IMG/VR virus record: IMGVR_UViG_3300042988_000010
Span: 1 to 24,289 of that record
DNA from: a virus
DNA length: 24,289 nt
Direction: 5' to 3' (one strand)
The notes beneath the pieces are model-generated. The model did not search any database and had not been told where the DNA came from. It was given only the letters and a program-made list of their open reading frames with translations. Each line of letters begins with the position of its first letter. Within the stretch, counting starts at the first letter, position 1. This document shows positions 16,201 to 22,988 of this stretch, in pieces. The translations under genes and the position numbers were made by a program.

Positions 16201-18307
16201 TGATAAGTCTTACGTGACACGTGCTGATGATCGTGCTATGCGTACAAGCACAGACGACTGGTTTGATATTAACTCAGCCTCTGGTCGTGTTGCTCAACGT
16301 CATCGTGGTAAGCTTCTTGAAGATGCCACTGGTTTGAATTTGTTGGGTGAAGGTAGTTATGTCGTTGGCCCTGTAGATTCTGCAATCCATGCAGCCAAGA
16401 GTGTTGCTGGACGTACAGTTTCTCGTCCGATGTTAGAAGCTGCTAAAGCTCGCTTCCTCAATCAGTATCAGAAATACCTGCCGTCAGATGGGATGGGTGG
16501 TGTTAGATTCCCACGTGAAGTGGGTGAGATTGGTGCTAAAGGTGAGAATGTTTCTTCAGCTATTGCCGATGCTCGTACTACTTATGAGTATTTGCGTTAT
16601 CTGGAAAACGGATATATTAACGGAATGGATCAAACATTCAAAGCAACTCTTCATGCGTTGGCTGATATGTTTGGTGCACGTGGATATTCTAAAGCTGAAC
16701 GTGCTGCTTTACTTGCCTCTGAAACAAGTGTTTCTAGTTTAGGTAAGGGTAGTGTGTTTATGGCTTATATTGCCACTAACCCGTTGCGTCAATGGATTGT
16801 TCAAACTCATCAAGTTATTCGTACATGGTCTTATAACCCACAAGGTTGGATCAACGGGGATGTTATTAAATACTTCTCTCAATACACTGCTTACAAGGCA
16901 GGTATGCTTGATAACGCATCTAACGATATTAAAGAGTTTGCTAAGTTTGTTGATAACTCTGGCTTAATGGCAGCTGTTGATAAGCAGAACTTGGTTCGTG
17001 GTACATTGTTAGAAGCTGCTGATAACAGTAATAAGTTTACTAAAGCTCTGGCTTCTGTTCCTAACGCTCTTCGTCGTATCGGTTTTGATATGGGCGAATA
17101 TGCTAACACATTAGGACACGCTGCTGCTGTGTTTGAGAAATACAAACGAGAAGGGCGTAATGTTGCTGATGTGACTGTTAAAGATCAAATGCACTCCGAA
17201 GTACGTGCTTTGAGCTATGATATGAATCACGCAGGTGATATGCCATATAATCAGACAGCTCCTTCGATTGTTTTGCAGTTTATGCAAGTGCCTCATAAGG
17301 CTTTCTTGCAAGCTACTAATCGTCGTTTGGACGGTGCTACACGTGCTCGTATGATTGTTGCTGATACAGTTATGTGGGGTGTTCCAGGCTCTATGCTTGT
17401 TAGTGAGATGTTAGGTGGAGATATTCTCCCTGATAATCCTAAGCTGCGTGAACAAGTGGTACACGGATTAGAGAGTTTGTTGTATAACGAAGCTCTTCGT
17501 AAGTATTTCAAGACAGATGATATTAATATTGACTTCTCTAGCTTGGCTCCTTACGATATGCAAGGATGGGCACAGTTCTTCAAAGCAATGATGACTGAAG
17601 GTGCATTTGGTGTTATTACCAATAGCCCTGCTGGTGCATTGTTTATGAAAGAAGGAAGCCGTGTTCAAACAGCTATTGGTTCTGTTGGTCGTTTCTTTGG
17701 TGTCGTTAAAGACGATTACAAAGATCCACAAGAAGCTTTGTCTGTTATCAACGACGTACTCAGTATTTCCTCTGGTTGGAATAACGCAGTTAAAGCTCAT
17801 TTGGCTTTAGAGACAGGTAAGATTTACGACAAGTACGGTAACGTAATTGACGCTAAGGCTCATCCGTTTGAAGCTTATATGTTGGCTTTGGGTTTCCCAT
17901 CTGCTAACCAACGAGATATGTATCAGGCTATGAAAGCAGCATCTACCAAGACTAAAGACTTCAAACAAGAAGTTGAACAAGTCATGGATGAAATTTCACG
18001 TTATTATCAGCGTGAACTGTCGAAAGGCAATACTGATATAGAGTATATCACTAAGGTATCTTCTATCGTTCTGAAGAAGTACGAAAACAATCCAGAAGCT
18101 CAGCGTATCGCTAGCGAGTGGATGACTAAGAACCTCTTCCAGAATAAAGAACAACAGCTCATTTATCAAATGATGAAGGCAGCTGGTATTCCAGAAGGTA
18201 GCTCGCTTCGTGACAACATCCGTATGATGCCAGTAAGCGAAGAACAGAAACAAATGATGTTGCAACGCGTTGATGACGTGGAAAAAGCAACGAAGAAAGG
18301 CGAATAA
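13274..18307 (+). CDS. Giant internal virion (ejection) protein, 1677 aa, T7 gp16-like in position
   Basis: This is the largest gene in the window; T7 gp16 has 1318 residues. The N-terminal ~185 residues are helical, Gln/Asn/Thr-rich. A hydrophobic patch follows around 180-200 (AATWFAPFGTNIVAG), and a long coiled coil lies at about 350-470 (KLESEKSDLLG ... ERRIQDINAELNAQAQRI ... AAIEKEIAQLQANRV). Around residue 700 is the block NYLVRVETSQELDPTDVTNW plus VKRNWLDRLP, which recurs in large podovirus internal proteins. Near the C-terminus are two hydrophobic helices (about 1160-1176 and 1360-1383, VADTVMWGVPGSMLVSEML). Inferred role: part of the periplasm- and inner-membrane-spanning ejection tunnel. 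No transglycosylase motif is visible here; that activity is in a separate gene downstream. Confidence 0.85.
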   Translation: MEENSLDSLLGTEQNPNELAIFQDNPAQGLKLPTSAIRNRAAVTSLLSDQPEQSVENFQMMVAEGEAGGDQITKSIQERAITRATAGDTQTVMNILADPTVSFEQKQAVVKSFNKTKTEPATVLMTSNLTAASKGETPEAEKSRLKVADILNQVNDAIALEQGLVNSYVDRRTWKDPTSVADTAATWFAPFGTNIVAGKVGSTQLPENASTWDVIKQFALPGSSIADMRDKLKSVPADERIAMTKSLLDSISAKSGLIFSSENQINQMTLANDIVNGQYTTFDQWVDNLSGLLDVVGVGFLAKGVKKAGKAEKIVETAEGTTNVNKAYEGTLRPRTFDELQGNVAGQQDRMISKLESEKSDLLGTAGNKLDKGEVRNLTQQLTDVRSKMVPETDAKALAKDLQKTEKLSFKNAMSEAERRIQDINAELNAQAQRIEQQIEANRKASTAEQRIAAIEKEIAQLQANRVDAPGSLTPIADLVRRIEMKGVVSTSNPASPAIMAQNTNPDKARALFQATFTGDGAVSEAVYGTDKISAIAGDVFPQIVTESGKVSTKPVDIQRGVRNSMDIPEEIIAAAHTSGALEYTEAEKAAATANKVNEFKAASGLQMMENMSSFRLDGNQYKIAAVYGTPEGSFLNAEQAVEQAMYALRHQGIMPEQITVLRKEGLDHVPVKLEDVKGVEDNYLVRVETSQELDPTDVTNWEIFDVKRNWLDRLPLVSNSKGSASRWLFDAASMLHPIYTGAATVASDKAAAFEKLMLEIASQFSDKYTALDKAQQVRVDNYIREANAKRLPFDQADLMARGFTKAEIDSVKSWRDFWDGHYYLENLDLVRTLNSQGYQKLVSANADVFARPLGSYQGVNKLYDPTTDMVLNPSGQALKDLYENGGYVARLRRPTQFGEDTVEYIMVRNNGDEYLRKLNDTDQALNRIEGYYQVQYKAPRFVDEIDANGLRRAVAVAGDTKEAEAFAARMRAQNPDKSYVTRADDRAMRTSTDDWFDINSASGRVAQRHRGKLLEDATGLNLLGEGSYVVGPVDSAIHAAKSVAGRTVSRPMLEAAKARFLNQYQKYLPSDGMGGVRFPREVGEIGAKGENVSSAIADARTTYEYLRYLENGYINGMDQTFKATLHALADMFGARGYSKAERAALLASETSVSSLGKGSVFMAYIATNPLRQWIVQTHQVIRTWSYNPQGWINGDVIKYFSQYTAYKAGMLDNASNDIKEFAKFVDNSGLMAAVDKQNLVRGTLLEAADNSNKFTKALASVPNALRRIGFDMGEYANTLGHAAAVFEKYKREGRNVADVTVKDQMHSEVRALSYDMNHAGDMPYNQTAPSIVLQFMQVPHKAFLQATNRRLDGATRARMIVADTVMWGVPGSMLVSEMLGGDILPDNPKLREQVVHGLESLLYNEALRKYFKTDDINIDFSSLAPYDMQGWAQFFKAMMTEGAFGVITNSPAGALFMKEGSRVQTAIGSVGRFFGVVKDDYKDPQEALSVINDVLSISSGWNNAVKAHLALETGKIYDKYGNVIDAKAHPFEAYMLALGFPSANQRDMYQAMKAASTKTKDFKQEVEQVMDEISRYYQRELSKGNTDIEYITKVSSIVLKKYENNPEAQRIASEWMTKNLFQNKEQQLIYQMMKAAGIPEGSSLRDNIRMMPVSEEQKQMMLQRVDDVEKATKKGE

Positions 18308-18310
18308 TAT

Positions 18311-20140
18311 ATGGCTGAGTTTGGTACTCAAGCAACTCAGCTCTCCGCCCCGCAAGGGGCAGGGAGTGCTCCTCTAGCTCCTGTTCAAGAACAGGCAGTT
18401 AATACAAGTATGCTTCCTATGGTTGCTGGCGCTGCTCCAGCAATTGCTCAGGGTATTTCTAATCTGTTCCAAGCTAAAGCTCGTGAACAAGAGCAGATGG
18501 TGGTTCAACAGTATTCAAGTGAGATTGGTGCTGTTAATAATGCTATTGAGAATGGCACAATGACCACAGCCGAGGGTGCTGCTCGTTCACGCTCTATTAC
18601 TGGTAAATACCTCACTGGTTTTTCTCAGTACGGAGAAGCGATTAATAAAGCACGTGCTAACTTCTCTAGCGGTACACAGATTGGTATCGCTGAAGAAGCT
18701 GTTAAGACTGATGCTGAGATTCGTAAATCTGCTAAGCTTGCTGCTCAAGCTGATGGTATTGAGTTCTACGCTGGTATGAGTAAGGAAGCAGAAGATTCTC
18801 TGTTACGTGCTCATTCTTCTTCTGTGCGTATGCAAAAGGAGATGGAACGTCAGTTTAAGGTTAATGCTGAATCTCGTGCCCAAGGTTCTTGGGACAAAGA
18901 GATGCGTGATGCTCAAATGAAAGAGCAAAGCATTATCTTGATTAACGACTTAGCTGGTTCTAACCTTGAAGCTTCTCGCTCTATTGCTCTTGATTTGAAA
19001 GCACAAGTTGCTTCTGGTAAGAAGACATTCGATCAAGCCCGTATGGACTTGGCAATGCACTATACCCGAATCAATGCAGCTATTACAGCTGCTGGTGGTA
19101 AGAATCCTGAACTGGGTGCTACCTACTCTCGTTTGTTTGGTGACTTGCAGAAAGCTTCTGAAGCCTTGCTTGATCCTAAAGCTGATGCTGCTAACTTGCA
19201 AGGTCAGATTGACACAATCGTTAAGACACAAGCTCTTGGCTCTCTTCAGCGTGATCCTGTATTGCAACGCTCTGTTGCTGCTGCTGAACTGTTTAAAGGC
19301 AGTCCAATGGCATTGCAAGCAACTCTTGGTACATCTGCTAACGTAACCACTGCTGTTACTAAGATGATCTCTGGTGATCAGAACGTTCCTAACTTCGTTG
19401 GTGATCAACAAACTGAAGCTGGTGTTTATAAAGCACTTAAAGGCGGTTTGTCTGATGCTAATCGTAACGAAGGTAACACACAGTATCAGTTGGAAATCAA
19501 TCGTGGTGTAACTGAATCGTTACGTCAAGTTGGTAACAAAACTACATCTGGTGATGCTAAGTCTGTTCAAGAGTCTGTTCGTTTCTTCGCTTCTCCTGAG
19601 TACGGCGCTTGGGCTTCTAAGAACCAAGTTGATCCTCAAGTATTAAATAACGCTACACGTTCGTTCAAGTTGAATTACGAGCAAGTGGTTGTTAAAGGTG
19701 TACAACAACAAATCCAAGACGCATTTAGCACCCCTGCTGCACTTCCTGCTGCTGGTGTACTTAAACAGTCTATGGGTGGTGAGTCTGTTACTGTTGAAGC
19801 AATTAAACCTGAGAGCTTGGACGTTAAGTTCAGTGGTTCGGGTATTGTGTTTGACTTGAAGAATGTGCCTAATGATCCTGTTGCTTTGCGAAATGCTAAA
19901 GCTACAGTGGATTCGTTGAACAAAGCTCAAAAGGCTGTTAACGAGTTGGTTCGTCTTGGTGCACACTTGGAAGGTACTACAGATTACGCTAAGCATTGGG
20001 AAGCTAATAAACAAGCTTATATGCCTTTTGCTTTCCCATTCAAATCAGGTGACGTTGTTAACGGTCAAGAATACGTAGGTAAAGGAGTAGCATTTGACTA
20101 CCGAGATAAAGCCAACTGGCGAGCAACAGCCGCAAACTGA
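18311..20140 (+). CDS. Internal virion protein, T7 gp15-like in position
   Basis: The 609-residue protein is almost wholly helical and Ala/Gln/Ser-rich, without cysteine motifs or strong membrane segments apart from a short N-terminal MVAGAAPAIAQGI. Long helical stretches such as AREQEQMVVQQYSSEIGAV, QMKEQSIILINDLAGSN and DLKAQVASGKKTFDQAR are reminiscent of the helical core and tunnel proteins of podoviruses (T7 gp15, 747 residues, lines the periplasmic tunnel). It begins four bases after the giant protein. It is placed after rather than before the giant protein, unlike the 14-15-16 order of T7. A strong hairpin lies within its first codons, and its 3' end contains the ribosome-binding site and start of the next gene. 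The assignment is by position and composition only. Confidence 0.75.
   Translation: MAEFGTQATQLSAPQGAGSAPLAPVQEQAVNTSMLPMVAGAAPAIAQGISNLFQAKAREQEQMVVQQYSSEIGAVNNAIENGTMTTAEGAARSRSITGKYLTGFSQYGEAINKARANFSSGTQIGIAEEAVKTDAEIRKSAKLAAQADGIEFYAGMSKEAEDSLLRAHSSSVRMQKEMERQFKVNAESRAQGSWDKEMRDAQMKEQSIILINDLAGSNLEASRSIALDLKAQVASGKKTFDQARMDLAMHYTRINAAITAAGGKNPELGATYSRLFGDLQKASEALLDPKADAANLQGQIDTIVKTQALGSLQRDPVLQRSVAAAELFKGSPMALQATLGTSANVTTAVTKMISGDQNVPNFVGDQQTEAGVYKALKGGLSDANRNEGNTQYQLEINRGVTESLRQVGNKTTSGDAKSVQESVRFFASPEYGAWASKNQVDPQVLNNATRSFKLNYEQVVVKGVQQQIQDAFSTPAALPAAGVLKQSMGGESVTVEAIKPESLDVKFSGSGIVFDLKNVPNDPVALRNAKATVDSLNKAQKAVNELVRLGAHLEGTTDYAKHWEANKQAYMPFAFPFKSGDVVNGQEYVGKGVAFDYRDKANWRATAAN
18341..18366 (+). 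other. GC-rich hairpin with GCAA tetraloop in the 5' end of an internal virion gene
   Basis: GCCCC (18347-18351) and GGGGC (18356-18360) enclose GCAA, a stable GNRA loop. Beyond a C/A mismatch the outer CTCTC/GGGAG bases can also pair. There is no T tract, so it is not a terminator. It begins 30 bases after the start codon and may simply reflect the codons used, or may slow ribosomes or protect the transcript. Confidence 0.45.
20081..20096 (+). promoter_or_regulatory. Ribosome-binding site and TTG start inside the preceding gene
   Basis: AAAGGAG at 20081-20087 stands six bases before TTG 20094. An in-frame TAG at 20088-20090 excludes any earlier start, and the next in-frame ATG (20157) would delete 21 residues and has no comparable site. 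The near-perfect site fixes a TTG start and a 47-base gene overlap. Confidence 0.85.
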
Positions 20141-21497
20141 TAATGGCCCTTGGAACATGAGCTTTGATAAACTGATGCAAGCTGCTGGTAAAGCAGTTGA
20201 CACAGCCAAAGCTTCTGTAGTAACTCCTTCGGATCCCTCAGCGGCTCCTGAGACACCTTCTAAGAAGCCTTGGGAAATGGCCTTTGATGAGATTAAAAAG
20301 TTAATCACTGGTCAACCCCCTAAGCAACCAGAAACAGCCCCTTCTAGCCCCGTTAAAGAGGCTCCTAAGGGGGCTTATTTCGCTCCTGAGAAAGATAATA
20401 AGTATGCTTCAGCTGTTCGTAGTTATTACGAGACACAATTGAAAGCAGAAAGCCAGCTACGTCATTATGGCCCAGATGGTAATCTTATTCGTTCTAACAA
20501 GGGAGCTGCTGGTGTGTCTCAGGTGATGCCTAAGACTGGTGACACTCCTGGTTATGGAGTGAAACCATTACAGTCTGAAACTGAGGATGAATATCGTAGA
20601 TTTGGTTTTGACTATATGGTTGCTATGAACCAGAAGTACAAAGGAGATATTCGTAAAGCTCTAGCGGCGTATAATTATGGCCCAGGTAATGTGGACAAAA
20701 TTATTAATCAAGCACGTAGATCAGGTACGAACTGGGAGACACGCTTGCCAAAAGAGACAAGGGATTATTTGACTAAGATTGTAGGGAATGATAAAGTTCA
20801 AAAAGAACTATACCCTAGTTTTGGTACACCGACAAATCCCACAAGCGGAGAACGAGCACGTACCAGTGTTCTGAAAGAAGCCAGTAAAGTTCCAGAATAT
20901 ACTGAACTAATTGATTTCCTATCTGAACGTCGTGCAGTTCCTGATATTAGGGTAGGTTATTTATCAGGCACTGGAGAATTTAGGACACCTAGTCTTTTAT
21001 TTAAAAGTACGGTTTCTGACCGAGGTGTAATAACTGTCGGTAATGATTCATTACAAGATGACAATAAAGGTGGAGATTTCTCAACAGGTACTCTTGTACA
21101 TGAACTGACACACGCTGCTGATCGTCAGATTGGAAGACTTGCTACTCAGTTAGAGAAAAAGAAAGATCTGTCGGAATCTGAAAAACAATTCTTAGATAGT
21201 TTCGATAAGTCGTTAAAATATAAACAACGAGGTAAAGAAAACTATTATCAAACATTTGCTAAGGTATTAGCTAATGCTATTGATAAGGAGTGGAGGGGTG
21301 AAAACTCTAACTATAGATCAACAGATGCTGAATTAGTGGCTTTTGGTATGGGTAACTCAACACGTAAAGGTCAATATAGATATGGAGAAGCTCCAGAACA
21401 TATTGATTCTTCTATTGCTACTGAGTTCCGTATTCTTTTACAACAAGCAACAAAGGTTGCTAAAGAGCATAGTGCATCTACAAAGCAAGGAAGATAA
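20094..21497 (+). CDS. Virion lytic transglycosylase fused to a zincin-like HExxH domain
   Basis: The 467-residue protein has at least three parts. Residues 1-95 are Pro/Thr/Lys-rich and carry two copies of a short motif, PWNMSFD (19-25) and PWEMAFD (59-65). Residues ~100-230 form an SLT-type lytic transglycosylase: catalytic Glu119 in ESQLRHY, GAAGVSQVMPKTG (137-149) and AAYNYGPGNV (191-200). Residues ~255-465 contain LVHELTHAADRQIG, a zinc-peptidase HExxH (H336, E337, H340), with E413 in STDAELVAFGMG as a plausible third ligand. The transglycosylase cleaves glycan strands to open the wall for DNA ejection; in T7 this domain is the N-terminus of gp16. The second domain's substrate is unknown; it could cut peptide cross-links or virion proteins. 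Start chosen from the strong ribosome-binding site. Confidence 0.88.
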   Translation: MTTEIKPTGEQQPQTDNGPWNMSFDKLMQAAGKAVDTAKASVVTPSDPSAAPETPSKKPWEMAFDEIKKLITGQPPKQPETAPSSPVKEAPKGAYFAPEKDNKYASAVRSYYETQLKAESQLRHYGPDGNLIRSNKGAAGVSQVMPKTGDTPGYGVKPLQSETEDEYRRFGFDYMVAMNQKYKGDIRKALAAYNYGPGNVDKIINQARRSGTNWETRLPKETRDYLTKIVGNDKVQKELYPSFGTPTNPTSGERARTSVLKEASKVPEYTELIDFLSERRAVPDIRVGYLSGTGEFRTPSLLFKSTVSDRGVITVGNDSLQDDNKGGDFSTGTLVHELTHAADRQIGRLATQLEKKKDLSESEKQFLDSFDKSLKYKQRGKENYYQTFAKVLANAIDKEWRGENSNYRSTDAELVAFGMGNSTRKGQYRYGEAPEHIDSSIATEFRILLQQATKVAKEHSASTKQGR

Positions 21498-21769
21498 TGG
21501 CTAAAAAAGGTGAATATAAAAAGGGTGCTAAGGCTGACAGTGTTCGTCAGCGAGCATATAATTCCAGCCCAGAGCAAAAGAAGAGACGAGCTGAGCGTAA
21601 TCATGCACGTGCTATTATGGAGCGTAAAGGTGCTGTTCGTAAAGGAGACGGTAAAGACGTAGATCATCGTAATCACAGAACATCCGACAAGAGTGCAAAG
21701 AATCTTAGTGCTATGCCTAAATCTAAGAATCGTGCAATGAACCAATACGACAAACGGAAAAAGAAATAA
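21497..21769 (+). CDS. Small basic HNH-like protein
   Basis: The 90-residue protein is extremely rich in Lys/Arg. Residues 49-79 (KGDGKDVDHRNH, then DKSAKNLSAMPKSKNRA) match the core of small HNH endonucleases: the V-D-H of the first strand (H57), the N of N-L (N69) and the closing N (N78). The upstream zinc-binding or second-histidine elements of a full HNH nuclease are not evident, so it is either a minimal nuclease-like fold or a degenerate DNA-binding version. HNH proteins often assist terminases in other phages. It shares one base with the preceding stop (TAATG), with AAGGAAG upstream, and its own stop overlaps the next start the same way. Confidence 0.7.
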   Translation: MAKKGEYKKGAKADSVRQRAYNSSPEQKKRRAERNHARAIMERKGAVRKGDGKDVDHRNHRTSDKSAKNLSAMPKSKNRAMNQYDKRKKK

Positions 21770-22059
21770 TGCCGAAAATTCTTGATCGGTTAGTTAAACA
21801 GCTTACAGCAAATGGTATGCCTAAAGATAAAGCATACGCAGTTGCTACTGCTAAGCTTCAGCAATCTGGTAACTTGAAAAAAGGAACCACTGAAGCTACA
21901 GCTAAAGGTGTTAAACGTGGTAATATGACACCTGCTCAACGTGCTAAAGACCGAGCAGCTAAAAAGTCAGGAGGTAAACCTTCAGACTATAAATACAACA
22001 AACATAATAACTCTGCTGTCAAAGGTAAAGTTAACTCATCTGTTAAGAAACGGAAATAA
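21769..22059 (+). CDS. Small Lys-rich phage protein of unknown function
   Basis: The 96-residue product begins with an amphipathic helix pattern (ILDRLVKQLTANGMPKDKAYAVATAKLQQSG) resembling a small helix-turn-helix of the kind seen in conserved phage proteins of this size. The rest is a highly basic, low-complexity tail (MTPAQRAKDRAAKKSGGKPSDYKYNKHNN). It has no cysteine or membrane segment. It is translationally coupled to the HNH-like gene (TAATG) and followed three bases later by the PhoH-like gene. The charge suggests nucleic-acid binding, perhaps DNA condensation or a minor virion role, but nothing in the sequence proves it. Confidence 0.7.
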   Translation: MPKILDRLVKQLTANGMPKDKAYAVATAKLQQSGNLKKGTTEATAKGVKRGNMTPAQRAKDRAAKKSGGKPSDYKYNKHNNSAVKGKVNSSVKKRK

Positions 22060-22062
22060 ATT

Positions 22063-22746
22063 ATGGCAAGCACAAAATCAGCACGTAAGAGAAATGTACA
22101 AGAGAGTAATGTAGAACCTATTCGTGGATTCGATAGTATCCAACCGAAGAATATGGCTCAGCAAATCTATCTTGAGGCAATCGAGAGAAGCGATGTTGTT
22201 TTTGGAATTGGTAGTGCTGGCACAGGGAAAACCTATGTAGCAGCTTCATACGCAGCGGAGAAGCTTTACTACCGAGAGACAAGTAAGATTATTGTGACAC
22301 GACCTAACGTTGAAGCTAGTCGTAGTCTTGGTTTCTTACCAGGAGAGTTGGAAGAGAAATACGCACCGTATCTAGAGCCTTTTGAAGGTGTCTTTATCCG
22401 AGCGTTTGGTAAGTCCTTGTATGAGTTGTTTAAGAAACGTGGTCAGATTGATCCACGTCCTCTTGGCTTCATGCGAGGAGCTACGTTTGATGATGCTATT
22501 GTGCTGGTTGATGAATGCCAGAACATGACTGAGAAAGAGTTTAAATTACTGCTTACCCGTATAGGTCATAACAGTAAGGTTATCTTTTCAGGAGATAGTC
22601 GCCAAGTAGATATTCCTGATTCAGGTCTTATGTCTACTATTCAACGACTACAATACATTCCTAGTATTGAGGTGGTAGAGTTCTATCCCTCAGATATTGT
22701 TCGTAGTGATTTGTGTAAACAGATCATTCTTGAGTACGAACGATAA
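22063..22746 (+). CDS. phoH: PhoH-like P-loop ATPase
   Basis: The 227-residue protein shows Walker A GSAGTGKT (50-57), the PhoH signature VTRPNVEASRSLGFLPGELEEK (78-99), Walker B IVLVDE (146-151) followed by CQNMT, and sensor-like FSGDSRQVD (175-183). This matches PhoH, an ATPase of the helicase superfamily 1-like group, common as an auxiliary gene in aquatic phages. Its role in phages is unsettled; links to phosphate stress, RNA handling or helicase activity have been proposed. It has no N-terminal PIN/nuclease domain, so it is the short form. It is the last gene of the rightward operon, directly before a strong terminator. The start is ATG 22063 with a weak ribosome-binding site. Confidence 0.95.
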   Translation: MASTKSARKRNVQESNVEPIRGFDSIQPKNMAQQIYLEAIERSDVVFGIGSAGTGKTYVAASYAAEKLYYRETSKIIVTRPNVEASRSLGFLPGELEEKYAPYLEPFEGVFIRAFGKSLYELFKKRGQIDPRPLGFMRGATFDDAIVLVDECQNMTEKEFKLLLTRIGHNSKVIFSGDSRQVDIPDSGLMSTIQRLQYIPSIEVVEFYPSDIVRSDLCKQIILEYER

Positions 22747-22751
22747 AAATT

Positions 22752-22785
22752 AAGCCCGTAAGGAGAAATCCCTACGGGCTTTTTT
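22752..22785. terminator. Strong terminator between convergent operons
   Basis: AAGCCCGTA (22752-22760) pairs perfectly with TACGGGCTT (22773-22781), with two further G:C pairs inside and a T run to 22785. In the other orientation the same stem is followed by TTAATTTTTA, so it may also terminate the leftward glutaredoxin transcript. It lies six bases after the PhoH stop and before the leftward genes. Confidence 0.93.
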
Positions 22786-22794
22786 ATTGCCTAT

Positions 22795-22980
22795 TTAACT
22801 TGTTTTAATATAGATAAATGGGACAGTTCGTACACCTGGGTGAAGCTCTTTAAACTCAGCGGCTGAAATATCTTTACCAATTTCAATCTCTGTAAATAGC
22901 TTACCTTGTTGACGAAGAGTTGCCTTAGCTGTGATACAGCCAGGGCAGTTAGGTTGGGTATATACTGTAATATCTTCCAT
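22795..22980 (-). CDS. Short glutaredoxin-like protein
   Basis: The 61-residue protein begins MEDITVYTQPNCPGCITAKATL, with the redox-active CPGC (residues 12-15) after the first beta strand. It continues through the EIEIGKDISAAEFKE helix to PGVRTVPFIYI, which contains the cis-proline TVP loop. It then stops after three residues, where glutaredoxins normally continue with a strand, the glycine-pair glutathione-binding turn and a last helix (~20 residues). It would reduce the C-terminal disulfide of ribonucleotide reductase, whose gene lies eight bases upstream on the same strand; AAGGAA precedes the ATG. Because of the short C-terminus, glutathione use is doubtful and thioredoxin-like (NrdH-type) partnering is possible. 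Confidence 0.85.
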   Translation of the reverse strand: MEDITVYTQPNCPGCITAKATLRQQGKLFTEIEIGKDISAAEFKELHPGVRTVPFIYIKTS

Positions 22981-22988
22981 ATAATTCC

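Noticed and set aside
18950-19411. 153-codon open frame on the minus strand
   Set aside because: It is antisense within the 609-residue virion protein gene; its composition is what reversed Ala/Gln/Leu codons give.
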